DNA of 42,306 nt, taken from an uncultured Clostridia bacterium. GTDB taxonomy: Bacteria > Bacillota > Clostridia > TANB77 > CAG-508. The stretch covers positions 1 through 42,306 of the forward strand of contig CAKPLD010000004.1 of NCBI GenBank assembly GCA_934167225.1, in the 5' to 3' direction. Position 1 is the first letter of the stretch. The number at the start of each line of letters is the position of its first letter. Under the pieces are notes generated by a model that did not search any database, was not told the DNA's origin, and was given only the letters and a program-made list of their open reading frames with translations. Positions 1 through 8,888 of the stretch are shown in pieces. The translations under genes were made by a program, and so were the position numbers.

Positions 1-52
1 CTAATTCGTCTATCATTTGTTTTATTTTCATTTCATCTTGATTTTCTGGCAT
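1..52 (-). CDS. N-terminus of an unidentified protein, cut by window edge
   Basis: An ATG at 50-52 follows a strong ribosome binding site (AGGAGG at about 63-68 on the minus strand). The reading frame stays open to the window edge and encodes 17 residues, MPENQDEMKIKQMIDEL. The fragment is hydrophilic, with no signal peptide, and is too short to assign to a family. The gene lies downstream of the first AAA-ATPase gene with a gap of about 125 bases, which holds nothing I recognise apart from a short dispersed repeat near 154-180. Confidence 0.6.
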   Translation of the reverse strand, partial: MPENQDEMKIKQMIDEL

Positions 53-153
53 TGTTTCTCTCCTCCTATTTTTTCTTGTTGTTAGTTTATGTAATTTTAT
101 TATATTTATTATTTTTTTGCAATGATTTTTGCTTTTTTCTTTGTTTCAAATGC

Positions 154-180
154 AAAAGTAAGTTACAATTCACAGCTTTT
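154..180. repeat. Short dispersed repeat, copy 1
   Basis: AAAAGTA, a few variable bases, then CAATTCACAGCTTT followed by A-rich sequence. The same order of blocks recurs at 42217-42244. This copy overlaps the stop codon of the neighbouring AAA-ATPase gene. No function is evident. Confidence 0.4.
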
Positions 181-1861
181 AAACTATTTTCTCCACAAAA
201 ATTTCATTTCCAGCAACTACAATAGTATATTTATTAAGTTCTTCTATATCTTTTATTTCATCAAACTCACTATATCTTATAATTTGTTCTCTCGCTTCTT
301 TTTGCTTATCTTCTAATTTTGATGTATCACCTTTTTTTAAATATTTAAATTCTACCATTATCGCTTTATATCCTTTGCTTCTATCTCTTGGCACAAGCAA
401 AATATCTGGATAATTTCTATTTACTTCCATCTCTGATTTTACCCAATATATTTTCATATTCATTGCTAGACAATAAAATATTAATTTAATATATTTTTCA
501 TCAAACTTTATCATGTCGCGATTTGATAAATTATTTAAATATATTTTTAGTGTTTCCACCATTTTATCTAATTTTCCCTCTATGGCTATTTCTCTTAATA
601 TTTCTTGACTTATCGTATTATCCAATTGGAAACTAGCTTCTTTATTAATTATTTGCATAAAAAAGTCAGCATATATTTCCTTCATAACTTTATTTGGTAT
701 TGTAAGTTCTGGCATTCCAAGATTTTCTCCCGATATTGTTAAATAGCCCAAGTAATATAACATTGATATCATATCATTTTCATTAAATTCTATTGCTGGA
801 TTAAATTTTGCTACAATATCGGCTATTATTGGTTCTCCTTCTACTGTTTTTCTTAATATTTCTAGCTTTTTTTCACCTTTGCATAAATTTAACATATTTC
901 CAATTTTATTATAATCACTCGCAATGTTTACATCTACTAATTTACTTGGCATTTTCCTTGACCATACATATTCTGCTAAAAAATATAAGCTCATATTAGA
1001 ATTATATATATGATTTGTTGCATTTATATTAAATTTATAACCATCGTAGTTTTCTTTCATTATTGGTATTATTTTTTCCTGTTCTTCTTTAGATAGTTCT
1101 TGACTATTTAAGACTTCTAGCAATTCATTCCTAGTAAATCCCATCATGTCATTAAATCTTATATCTTGCGAAATATCCTTTGAAATATTAAACCCACTCG
1201 TTAAACTGTCTAACGTAATCGGTGCAACTCCTGTTATAAATATTCTGTCTACTACCGATTCTGTTCCCTCTTTTAAAACCTCATACCATTTTCTAACTTT
1301 CCCATTTTTTGATACCAAGTTTCTAAAATGTTCCGGATGGAATCCTAAGAGTTCATTTGCAAAATGATCATATTCATCTATTATTACATATATTTTTTCA
1401 TTCGATTTTTGAAGTTTAAATGCTTCTATTAAGCTTCTTGTCATTCCCTCAACAGTTTGCTCTGGATTTATATAAAAGTCTATTCCATATTTTTTTATAA
1501 AACCTTCTACCGAAATAGTTACTTTCTCCTTAAATCCTTTCATAGTTGCTTCTACATTTTCTGTATCTATTCCTGAAAAGTTAAATTTTAATATTGAATA
1601 GCTATTTCTTAATTCAGTTGGATGTTTTCCTATATATGTGTTCTTGAATAAAAATTCAAATTTATTTGATTTATTTTTATCATAATAGTTTTCTAGTACA
1701 CTTGTAAATAGCGTTTTTCCAAATTTCCTTGGTCTTAAAAACATTAGGGTTTTGTCTGGCAAACTTTCCATCTTTTCAATGTACATAGTTTTATCTACAT
1801 ATACTCTATTTTCTCTTATTAAATCCTCATAATTACTCACTCCATTTGATAGCTTTTGCAT
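179..1861 (-). CDS. AAA-ATPase-like protein with C-terminal PD-(D/E)XK nuclease fold
   Basis: This 560-residue protein matches the AAA-ATPase_like plus PDDEXK_9 (DUF1703) architecture, which often occurs in many copies in Clostridia and Bacteroidetes. The N-terminus has the family signature SNGVSNYEDLI and YVDKTMYIEKM, then a Walker A variant RPRKFGKTL (residues 43-51) and a Walker B-like VIIDEYDHFAN. The C-terminus has a nuclease-like core, YPDILLVPRD followed about 10 residues later by MVEFKYLKK, supplying the Asp and Glu-x-Lys of the fold. The start ATG has an AAGGAGGGAAGGTT ribosome binding site. It lies 31 bases downstream of a paralogue of the same length and order, so the two are probably co-transcribed. 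The family's biological role is not established; a cytoplasmic NTP-driven nuclease is inference from fold. Confidence 0.9.
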   Translation of the reverse strand: MQKLSNGVSNYEDLIRENRVYVDKTMYIEKMESLPDKTLMFLRPRKFGKTLFTSVLENYYDKNKSNKFEFLFKNTYIGKHPTELRNSYSILKFNFSGIDTENVEATMKGFKEKVTISVEGFIKKYGIDFYINPEQTVEGMTRSLIEAFKLQKSNEKIYVIIDEYDHFANELLGFHPEHFRNLVSKNGKVRKWYEVLKEGTESVVDRIFITGVAPITLDSLTSGFNISKDISQDIRFNDMMGFTRNELLEVLNSQELSKEEQEKIIPIMKENYDGYKFNINATNHIYNSNMSLYFLAEYVWSRKMPSKLVDVNIASDYNKIGNMLNLCKGEKKLEILRKTVEGEPIIADIVAKFNPAIEFNENDMISMLYYLGYLTISGENLGMPELTIPNKVMKEIYADFFMQIINKEASFQLDNTISQEILREIAIEGKLDKMVETLKIYLNNLSNRDMIKFDEKYIKLIFYCLAMNMKIYWVKSEMEVNRNYPDILLVPRDRSKGYKAIMVEFKYLKKGDTSKLEDKQKEAREQIIRYSEFDEIKDIEELNKYTIVVAGNEIFVEKIV

Positions 1862-1877
1862 AACCTTCCCTCCTTTT

Positions 1878-1893
1878 AGTTGTTCTCTTTTTC
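1878..1893 (-). repeat. Shared 16-base leader before AAA-ATPase gene, copy 1
   Basis: GAAAAAGAGAACAACT on the minus strand, just upstream of the ribosome binding site of the gene at 179-1861. The identical 16 bases lie at the same place before the paralogue (3630-3645), showing that the duplicated unit included the leader. This copy overlaps the last base of the stop codon of the upstream gene. Confidence 0.75.
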
Positions 1894-3605
1894 TACACTT
1901 TTACTTCTTCTATCTCTATTTCATCTTTTATAACAATAACCGAATATCCTCTTAATTTTGGTATCATCTTTATTTCTTCTGACCTCATGTAATCTTTAAG
2001 TTGTGATCTTGCTTGTTTTTGTTTTTCCATTAATAATCTTGTAGCTTTCTCGTAATCTTCTTTCCTTATATACTTAAATTCTATTAATATCCCATACCTT
2101 TCTTCTATATTTTCCTTTGGTATTAATAGTAAATCTGCATATCTTCCATTTACTTCTAATTCTGATTTAACATACACTGTTCCTAGCATCCTACATATTG
2201 TATAAAATATAACTTTTACATATTTTTCATCAAATCTGCAATAATCTCTATTAGATAAATTTTTTAAAAATGTTTTTAATATATTTAATAATTTAGTTAT
2301 ATTTCCATTTAATAATAAATCTGCATTTACCTCTTCTGTATCTATAGAATCTGTAACAATATTTGCTTTTCTGCTAATATATTCCAAAAAATAATTACTG
2401 TAAATTTCTCTTATTACATCATTCGGTATTTGAAATTTACATTTGCTAAATCCTTTTTCTTTTATTGTTAAATATCCTAAATAATATAATAACGATATTA
2501 ATTCTTTTTCTCCAAATTCTATTTCTACATTAAATTTTTCTGTTAATATACTTTCTACATATTCCCCTGCTACTATTTTTTCAAGTAAATCCAATTTATT
2601 CATATTTTGGCATAAATCCATAAAAGCTGCTATTTTGCTATAATCACTTAAGATATTTATATCTACTAATTCTTCTGGCACTTTGTTTTGTTCTTGGTAT
2701 AAATTTAAAAAATATAATGTCATATTTGAATTATATAATTTGTATTTTTCTATGTTTTCTCTTATCATATCTGAAAAAATATATCCATCATAATTTATTT
2801 TTATTATTGGTAATAATTCTTCTTGCGTGTTCTCTGGTATTTCTAATTTAGTCATTAAATACTTTACGTCTTGTTTGGTAAATCCTAGCATATCATTAAA
2901 TTCTATATTTTTTGTTATATCTCTTGCTATGTTAAAACCACTAGTTGTACTATCTAGTGTTATTGGTGCTACCCCTGTTATGAATATTCTGTCGACTACT
3001 GTTTCTGTTCCTTTTTTTAAAATTTCATACCATTTTCTTATTCTTCCATTTTTGGCTAATAGGTTTTTAAATTCGTCTGTTCTGAAACCTAATAATTCGT
3101 TTGCAAAGTGATCGTATTCATCTATTATTACATATATTTTGTCATTTGATTTTTGAATTTGGAATGCCTTAAATAAGTCATCTAACATACCTTCTGCTTC
3201 ATAGTTTCTATTTACAAAGAAGTCCATTTGATATTTTTGCGAAAATAACTCTATTGATGATGCCACTTCTCTTTTAAACCCTTCTTTTGTTTCTTCTAGT
3301 GTCTCCGTATTTATACCTGAAAAGTTAAACCTTAATATACAATAGCGATTTTTATTTTTTGTCGGATTGTTTCCTATATATGTATTTTTAAATAGTTGTC
3401 CAAACTTATTTGCTTTATTTTTATCATAGTAACATTCTAGTGTGCTTGTAAATAAGGTTTTTCCAAATTTTCTTGGGCGTAGAAACATTAATGTTGAATC
3501 TGTCAAGTGTTCTATTTTTTCTATATACTTAGTTTTATCTACATATATTCTATCTTCTTCAACTAGTTTTTCATAGTTACTTATTCCATTTGGTAGCTTT
3601 TGCAT
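1893..3605 (-). CDS. AAA-ATPase-like protein with C-terminal PD-(D/E)XK nuclease fold (paralogue)
   Basis: This 570-residue protein is collinear with its downstream neighbour. It has LPNGISNYEKLV at the N-terminus, the Walker A variant RPRKFGKTL at residues 43-51, VIIDEYDHFANELLGF, DRIFITGVAPITLDS, and a C-terminal YADLLLIPKE...LIEFKYIRKE nuclease-like core. The two proteins are clearly diverged, so the duplication is old. The ATG follows AAAAAGGAGTGATAGTAA. The first Arg of LRPRKFG is encoded by CGC (3477-3479), which shows that CGC is read as arginine in this organism. Upstream is the M23 peptidase gene, separated by a terminator. Function beyond ATPase/nuclease fold is unknown. Confidence 0.9.
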   Translation of the reverse strand: MQKLPNGISNYEKLVEEDRIYVDKTKYIEKIEHLTDSTLMFLRPRKFGKTLFTSTLECYYDKNKANKFGQLFKNTYIGNNPTKNKNRYCILRFNFSGINTETLEETKEGFKREVASSIELFSQKYQMDFFVNRNYEAEGMLDDLFKAFQIQKSNDKIYVIIDEYDHFANELLGFRTDEFKNLLAKNGRIRKWYEILKKGTETVVDRIFITGVAPITLDSTTSGFNIARDITKNIEFNDMLGFTKQDVKYLMTKLEIPENTQEELLPIIKINYDGYIFSDMIRENIEKYKLYNSNMTLYFLNLYQEQNKVPEELVDINILSDYSKIAAFMDLCQNMNKLDLLEKIVAGEYVESILTEKFNVEIEFGEKELISLLYYLGYLTIKEKGFSKCKFQIPNDVIREIYSNYFLEYISRKANIVTDSIDTEEVNADLLLNGNITKLLNILKTFLKNLSNRDYCRFDEKYVKVIFYTICRMLGTVYVKSELEVNGRYADLLLIPKENIEERYGILIEFKYIRKEDYEKATRLLMEKQKQARSQLKDYMRSEEIKMIPKLRGYSVIVIKDEIEIEEVKV

Positions 3606-3629
3606 TTACTATCACTCCTTTTTAGTAAA

Positions 3630-3645
3630 AGTTGTTCTCTTTTTC
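3630..3645 (-). repeat. Shared 16-base leader before AAA-ATPase gene, copy 2
   Basis: Identical 16 bases to those at 1878-1893, here followed by TTTACTAAAAAGGAG. See copy 1. Confidence 0.75.
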
Positions 3646-3674
3646 CTTTGTATATTTTACTAAATAAACAAAAA

Positions 3675-3701
3675 AATAGCAATACCTCGATTGCTATTTT
3701 C
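3675..3701 (-). terminator. Intrinsic terminator after the M23 peptidase gene
   Basis: On the minus strand AATAGCAAT and ATTGCTATT form a 9-bp stem around a six-base loop (CGAGGT), followed by a run of T. It lies about 40 bases beyond the stop of the peptidase gene and before the AAA-ATPase pair, separating the two transcription units. Confidence 0.85.
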
Positions 3702-3740
3702 ACTTATAATATAAATATATTCTCACATATTTTCTAACCA

Positions 3741-4802
3741 TTAATATACATAGTTTTGAGGATTATATGCCACACCATTTACTCTAATTTCAAAATGTAA
3801 ATGTGGTCCTGTTGAATTACCTGTTGAACCTACAGCAGATATTATTTGTCCTTGAGATACAGTTTGTCCACTAGATACATATATTTTACTACAATGTCCA
3901 TAATATGTTTGTACTCCATTTGAATGTGATATTACCACCAAATTCCCAAGTGAACCTTTATATCCTGCCCATATAACAGTTCCTGAGGCTGCTGCTTTTA
4001 CTTGAGTTCCTGTTGATGCTCCAATATCTAGACCTGTGTGTGCACTTGATCTTATGCTACTTATTGAGCCGAATCTTGATGTTATTGTTCCTGTAATTGG
4101 TTTTATTAATGATACACCTAATGATGCAGATGATTTAGACATATTGGCAGATGTTGAAAAACTTGACATTTGGCCACTACTTTTATATGTTGTAGCTAAT
4201 TTGGTTGATTTTGTATCATTTGTTGATGCAACTTTTGCAACTGGCTGTTCTGTTTGTTTTTCTTCTTTTTTTTCTTCATACAAGCTTGCAACTGCTTCTT
4301 CTTGGTTTACAAACTCTGCAAGTTTTGTATCATATTTTTCTACAACTTGTATATTTTCAATATTTTCACTATTTTTTTCTTTTAAATCTTGTATGATATT
4401 TTCTGCTGTTGAAAAATCTGCTACACACATCTTTTCTTCGTCATCTTTTAATATTTCATAATATTTATAATATGTTGTTCCATTTTCGGCAACTTTTTTG
4501 TATATTTCATCGTCATTTGTAGATATTCCTCTTTTTAATAAACATAAATTATATTTTGGCATATAGTCTAGTTCTACAAATGCTACATTTTTATTATCTT
4601 CATTTCCATTTTCTATATATTTATCAATTCTTGCTTGCAATTTGCTCTTTTGTGCACAATATCCTATAAGCTCACCATTTAGTGTAACACTATATATTGG
4701 CTTATATAAAAGAATTACTGCACCAAATATAAGAAATGTTGCTATACTTACTAGCACAACGAATTTCATTGATGTTCTTATTTTGATAAGTATGTTCTTC
4801 AT
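3741..4802 (-). CDS. Membrane-anchored M23 family metallopeptidase
   Basis: Likely a zinc-dependent peptidoglycan endopeptidase of the LytM/M23 family acting outside the membrane. From the chosen start the protein has 353 residues: a basic N-terminus and one membrane segment (about 14-34), a family-unassigned extracellular region of about 130 residues, a Glu/Lys- then Ser/Thr-rich linker, and the M23 domain (about 235-345). Zinc ligands are visible in HTGLDIG (His255, Asp259) and HLHFE (His336), with catalytic His303 in YYGHC and His334. The start at 4802 is preferred because TTAGGAG precedes it; an in-frame ATG 24 bases upstream has no ribosome binding site. No LysM or SH3b domain is seen. 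It probably acts in wall remodelling; the cleaved bond is not deducible. Confidence 0.9.
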   Translation of the reverse strand: MKNILIKIRTSMKFVVLVSIATFLIFGAVILLYKPIYSVTLNGELIGYCAQKSKLQARIDKYIENGNEDNKNVAFVELDYMPKYNLCLLKRGISTNDDEIYKKVAENGTTYYKYYEILKDDEEKMCVADFSTAENIIQDLKEKNSENIENIQVVEKYDTKLAEFVNQEEAVASLYEEKKEEKQTEQPVAKVASTNDTKSTKLATTYKSSGQMSSFSTSANMSKSSASLGVSLIKPITGTITSRFGSISSIRSSAHTGLDIGASTGTQVKAAASGTVIWAGYKGSLGNLVVISHSNGVQTYYGHCSKIYVSSGQTVSQGQIISAVGSTGNSTGPHLHFEIRVNGVAYNPQNYVY

Positions 4803-5030
4803 TAAAAATTCTCTCCTAATCATCACATTTTGTTGGTATTTTATACCATTATTATGTTTTTTTCAATTTTGAATTTACACTACTTATCTTTAATTTTCTT
4901 TATATCTTTCAAAAATTCTTTTATTTTATACATAATTTACATTCTTTTGAATAATATCTTTATAAGTAACCTTATATTCTCCGTAAACTACAATTAATTA
5001 CATTAATTTTTTAATGTGAATACTTTTAAA

Positions 5031-7343
5031 TTATATAATTTCCAATTTTGCAAATTTTGCCATAAGTCTCTTGTGTCCAACTTTATCAAAACTTATATCT
5101 ACTTTTAAATCTTCTCCTTCTGGCTCTGTTTTTGTAATTGTTCCTTCACCAAACTTTTTATGGAAAACTCTAACTCCTGCTGTATATTTAGATAAATCTA
5201 CATTGCTTGTACTTGCCGATTTTCCAATACCTTTTAAGAAACTTTCTGCAGACCTGCCAAAGCTCGAAGCCTTTCCAAATACAGAACTTGCTGCTACTGT
5301 TTTGTTTGTAACATCATTAATATTATATTTTTTAATTTTCCCTGCACCACTATTGTTTCCATATGTCCATGCATATTCTCTTTCTTCTTTTTGCTTTTTA
5401 CTTCCTGCTGTAAATGTATCTTCATATCCATCTAATAATTCTGGTGGTATTTCTTCTAAAAATCTTGATGGTGCATTACAGCTTGTTGAACCGAAAACTG
5501 TTCTCATTTTACTACATGTTAAAAATAAATTTTCTCTCGCTCTAGTAACTCCAACATAGCATAAACGCCTTTCCTCTTCTATTGCTTCTGGCTCACCAAT
5601 TGATCTAAATCCTGGGAATATTCCTTCTTCCATTCCAACTAAAAATACAACTGGAAATTCCAATCCCTTGGCACTATGAAGAGTCATAAGTGTTACAGAG
5701 TCTTCTGTTTCCTCTACATTATCTATATCTGATGATAATGTCATTCCTTCTAAGAAATCTTGTAATGTATTTTCTGCTTCCTCATTTTCAAATTCCATTG
5801 CAACTGTTAAAAATTCTTCTAAGTTTTCTAATCTATTTTCTGCTTCTATTGTCTTTTCTTCTTCTAAAGCCTTTATGTACCCAGATCTTTTTAACATATA
5901 TTGGACAAATTCAGAAAGTGACATTGTATCTTTTTTATTTCTTGCTTCTTCTATTAAATCAATAAATTCTCTTGATTTTAAATACACTCTATTTAACCCA
6001 TATAAATTTGCATCTTTAATTATTTCATACATCGATGTTTCATTATGATTTGCCATTTGCTCAACTTGGTCTAAACTTGTTCTGCCTATTCCTCTTTTTG
6101 GTTCATTTATTACTCTTATTAAGCTTAAATTATCTGATGGATTTTGTGCTAATCTTAAATATGAAATAATGTCCTTAATTTCTTTTCTTTCATAGAATTT
6201 TAGCCCTCCTACCATTTTGTACGGAACAGCTTCTCTTCTTAAAATATCTTCTATTGCTCTTGATTGTGTATTCATTCTATATAAAACTGCAAAATCAGAA
6301 TATTTATAATCTTTTTCTTTTTTCAATCTAGTAATTTGATCAACTATAAATGATGCCTCATCATATTCATTATCTGCCGAATACACTCTTGGCAATGCAC
6401 CTTCTCCATTTTGTGTCCATAATTTCTTTTCATATTTTGTCTCATTATTTTTTATTATTGCATTTGCAGTCTTTAAAATATTTCCTGTACATCTATAATT
6501 TTGCTCTAGTTTTATTATTTTTGTGTTTGTAAAATCTTTTTCAAAATTTAATATATTTGAAATATCAGCTCCACGGAACGAATATATTCCTTGATCATTA
6601 TCTCCAACTACTGTAATATTTTGATTCACTTCTGCAAGCATTTTTACCAATGTAAATTGAGATTTGTTGGTATCTTGATATTCATCTACTAATACATATT
6701 TAAATTTTGACGAATAATAATTAGCAATTTCTGGCTTTTCGTTAAATATTTTTATTGTAAAATTTATTATATCATCAAAATCTATTGCATTATTTTCTTT
6801 TAGTCTTTTTTGGTACAATTCATATACAGTTGCTATTTTTTCTCTCCTAAAATCGCCATGAACTCTAAAAGCATATTGATCAGGTTCCAACATATCATTT
6901 TTTGCATTACTAATTTCAGTTTGTACAATTTTTTCTGAAAATTGCTTATCATCTATATTTAACTCTTTTAAACATTTTTTTATTAGAGATTTTTGGTCTG
7001 ATGTATCAAATATTATAAATGAACTATCATACCCTATTTGATCTATATGTTTTCTAAGTATTCTTACACATATTGAGTGAAATGTACCCATCCATATATC
7101 TTTTGCAGTTTCTCCAACAAGTCCTGCAATTCTCTCTTTCATTTCATTTGCAGCTTTATTTGTAAATGTTATAGCAAGTATATTCCATGGTAGCACATTT
7201 TTTTCTTGTATCAAATATGCTATTTTATGTGTTAACACTTTTGTTTTCCCACTTCCAGCTCCCGCTATTACAAGCACAGGCCCTTCCGTATTTACTACTG
7301 CTTCGTATTGTTTATCATTTAATCCTTTTAATATTTCTTGCAT
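5031..7343 (-). CDS. pcrA: ATP-dependent DNA helicase PcrA/UvrD
   Basis: Superfamily 1A 3'-5' DNA helicase of 770 residues, the normal length for Gram-positive PcrA, acting in nucleotide excision repair, replication and removal of RecA filaments. Motifs in order: QYEAVV (Q-motif region), AGAGSGKT (Walker A, 27-34), TFTNKAANEMKERI (Ia), VDEYQDTN (II), GDNDQGIYSFRGAD (III), QNYR (IV), TLHSAKGLEFPVVFLVGMEEG (V) and YVGVTRARENL (VI). The C-terminus has the PcrA tail domain (FGEGTITKTE to the end). The RGAD arginine is encoded by CGT. The start follows GGAGGAGG, and a strong promoter lies about 95 bases upstream. A 26-bp palindrome sits between promoter and ribosome binding site, an unusual leader for this gene. 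Confidence 0.97.
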   Translation of the reverse strand: MQEILKGLNDKQYEAVVNTEGPVLVIAGAGSGKTKVLTHKIAYLIQEKNVLPWNILAITFTNKAANEMKERIAGLVGETAKDIWMGTFHSICVRILRKHIDQIGYDSSFIIFDTSDQKSLIKKCLKELNIDDKQFSEKIVQTEISNAKNDMLEPDQYAFRVHGDFRREKIATVYELYQKRLKENNAIDFDDIINFTIKIFNEKPEIANYYSSKFKYVLVDEYQDTNKSQFTLVKMLAEVNQNITVVGDNDQGIYSFRGADISNILNFEKDFTNTKIIKLEQNYRCTGNILKTANAIIKNNETKYEKKLWTQNGEGALPRVYSADNEYDEASFIVDQITRLKKEKDYKYSDFAVLYRMNTQSRAIEDILRREAVPYKMVGGLKFYERKEIKDIISYLRLAQNPSDNLSLIRVINEPKRGIGRTSLDQVEQMANHNETSMYEIIKDANLYGLNRVYLKSREFIDLIEEARNKKDTMSLSEFVQYMLKRSGYIKALEEEKTIEAENRLENLEEFLTVAMEFENEEAENTLQDFLEGMTLSSDIDNVEETEDSVTLMTLHSAKGLEFPVVFLVGMEEGIFPGFRSIGEPEAIEEERRLCYVGVTRARENLFLTCSKMRTVFGSTSCNAPSRFLEEIPPELLDGYEDTFTAGSKKQKEEREYAWTYGNNSGAGKIKKYNINDVTNKTVAASSVFGKASSFGRSAESFLKGIGKSASTSNVDLSKYTAGVRVFHKKFGEGTITKTEPEGEDLKVDISFDKVGHKRLMAKFAKLEII

Positions 7344-7357
7344 ATCTTTCTCCTCCT

Positions 7358-7418
7358 CCCCATTTGGGGACGGTTCTCTATTGGGGAATCAACAATAGAG
7401 AACCGTCCCCAAATGGGG
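7358..7418. repeat. Perfect 26-bp inverted repeat in the pcrA leader
   Basis: The arms at 7358-7383 and 7393-7418 are exact reverse complements around a 9-base loop. They are far richer in G+C than the surroundings and contain GGGGACGGTTCTC. The palindrome abuts the ribosome binding site of pcrA (7350-7357), so the transcript would fold a very stable hairpin beside the Shine-Dalgarno. The word resembles dispersed REP/MITE-like palindromes that I recall from other Firmicutes; that is from memory and not checked. Confidence 0.9.
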
Positions 7419-7436
7419 ATTTTTATTTGCTTTTGT

Positions 7437-7465
7437 ATTATATATTTTTTATTTTTTGTTGTCAA
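7437..7465 (-). promoter_or_regulatory. Sigma-A type promoter for pcrA
   Basis: On the minus strand TTGACA (7460-7465) and TATAAT (7437-7442), both perfect consensus, are separated by exactly 17 bases. The transcript would start near 7430 and include the whole 26-bp palindrome in its leader. Confidence 0.85.
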
Positions 7466-7568
7466 TAGTTTGCGAATATTTGTTTTGCCAAATATATAAT
7501 TAAATATTCTACTATAGTGCCTAACAATTTGCTGATGAATAATATATTTTAACTTCTTTACTCCTCTT

Positions 7569-8768
7569 TTATTCCATTAGAAAATCAATTAAATATTTTA
7601 TTTTTATGCCATCTACTGATGTATTATTATATAATTTATCCATTGTTATAACCGTTTTTTCGTAATTATCTTTAATATTTTTTAAAACTCCTATCTCACG
7701 TTTTTTTACATTTTCGTCTACCATTGTATATGTGACTTGATAATATTTTTTTTCATTTGAATTTGTTGCAATAAAATCAACCTCTAGTGTATCATTTCTT
7801 CCAATTGTGACGTCATATCCTCTCCTTATTAATTCAAAGTATACTATATTTTCTATAATATGCCCAAAATCCGAATCTCTAAAACCTAATATTATATTTC
7901 TTATTCCAGTATCTACAATATAATACTTTTCTAACGTTTTTAGTATTTCCTTTCCTTTAATATCATATCTTGGAGCTTTGTATATAATGTATGCATTTTC
8001 CAACATTTGCAAATAGTTTAAAACTGTATTGTGAGTTATTTTATTCCCTTGGCTAGTTAAAAAATCTGCAATTTTTTTCGAAGACATCGAACTTCCTATA
8101 TTGCTCATTAAAAATTTTAATATTTTTTCAAGTAAATTTGCATCAACTAATTTATTTCTTTCTACTACATCCTTCATAAATACTGTATTATAAATTCCTA
8201 TTATTGCATTTTCATATAAATTTTCTTCATTTTTTATACTTACAATTCCTGGCATTCCACCAAACTTAACATATTCTGTAAATTTATCTTCTATTGTTTT
8301 TTCAGCCTCTGTTACAGTAAAATCTAAATATTCTTTAAATGATAGTGGTAATACTTTTATTTCAATATATCTTCCTGATAAGTATGTTGATAATTCTGAT
8401 GATAATAAATATGCATTTGAGCCTGTTATATAAATATCGCAATCAAAGTCAACTGTAAAGGCATTTACAGCTTTCTCCCATTTTTTTACTCTTTGAACTT
8501 CATCTAGCAATATATAATTTTTTTTGGATTTACTTATTTGATTGTTCACTTTATTATACATATCTCTGTAATCATTAACATCATCTAATTCAAAAGACTC
8601 AAAATTCATATATATCACACTAGCGTTTTTATTTTCATTTAATATCTTTTTCATAAAAAGCTTTAATATACTTGATTTTCCACATCTTCGGATTCCTGTT
8701 ATGACTTTTATAAATTCGGTATCTTTGTATGCTTGTAATTTATTTATATACATTTCTCTATTTACCAT
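7569..8768 (-). CDS. AAA ATPase with C-terminal DUF4143 domain
   Basis: This 399-residue protein has the AAA_14 plus DUF4143 architecture. Walker A is GIRRCGKSS (25-33), Walker B is NYILLDEVQRVKKW, and sensor-like ITGSNAYLLSSELS with LSGRY follows. The C-terminal DUF4143 has KIADFLTSQGNKITHNTVLNYL and the terminal VDFIATN...YYQVTYTM core, which resembles a PD-(D/E)XK fold. The first Arg of GIRRCGKS is encoded by CGA. The family is common and patchily distributed in bacteria and archaea; its function is not established. The start follows GAGGTG. The gene has its own strong promoter overlapped by an operator-like palindrome, so it is probably a single regulated unit. Confidence 0.9.
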   Translation of the reverse strand: MVNREMYINKLQAYKDTEFIKVITGIRRCGKSSILKLFMKKILNENKNASVIYMNFESFELDDVNDYRDMYNKVNNQISKSKKNYILLDEVQRVKKWEKAVNAFTVDFDCDIYITGSNAYLLSSELSTYLSGRYIEIKVLPLSFKEYLDFTVTEAEKTIEDKFTEYVKFGGMPGIVSIKNEENLYENAIIGIYNTVFMKDVVERNKLVDANLLEKILKFLMSNIGSSMSSKKIADFLTSQGNKITHNTVLNYLQMLENAYIIYKAPRYDIKGKEILKTLEKYYIVDTGIRNIILGFRDSDFGHIIENIVYFELIRRGYDVTIGRNDTLEVDFIATNSNEKKYYQVTYTMVDENVKKREIGVLKNIKDNYEKTVITMDKLYNNTSVDGIKIKYLIDFLME

Positions 8769-8800
8769 TTTACCACACCTCTTTTTTATATTATATTTTT

Positions 8801-8829
8801 AATATACACCTTTTACTTTGCTTTGTCAA
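8801..8829 (-). promoter_or_regulatory. Promoter for the AAA/DUF4143 gene
   Basis: On the minus strand TTGACA (8824-8829), a 17-base spacer and TATATT (8801-8806) lie about 35 bases before the start codon. The last two bases of the palindrome at 8828-8855 overlap the -35 box. Confidence 0.8.
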
Positions 8830-8855
8830 GTTTTGTTAACGCACTAACAAAACTT
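8828..8855. promoter_or_regulatory. Operator-like palindrome at the AAA/DUF4143 promoter
   Basis: An 11-bp perfect inverted repeat (AAGTTTTGTTA, six bases, TAACAAAACTT) overlaps the -35 box. Its core TTTGTTAAyGCAyTAA recurs at 8871-8886. The position suits a repressor or activator site; the regulator is unknown. There is no T-run, so it is unlikely to be a terminator. Confidence 0.6.
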
Positions 8856-8870
8856 AGCAAAAATGGTTTT

Positions 8871-8886
8871 TTTGTTAATGCATTAA
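8871..8886. promoter_or_regulatory. Second copy of the operator-like element
   Basis: TTTGTTAATGCATTAA contains a 12-bp perfect palindrome, TTAATGCATTAA (8875-8886). It matches the core of the element at 8828-8855 in all but the two y positions. The centres are about 39 bases apart. It lies just past the restored stop codon of the ZIP gene. Confidence 0.45.
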
Positions 8887-8888
8887 AA

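Noticed and set aside
5000..5030. Weak hairpin ACATTAA/TTAATGT after pcrA as terminator
   Set aside because: A+T-only stem with no clean T-run on the transcribed side; too weak to call.
7358..7418. pcrA leader palindrome as an intrinsic terminator
   Set aside because: On the transcribed strand it is followed by the ribosome binding site rather than a T-run, and it lies downstream of a strong promoter.
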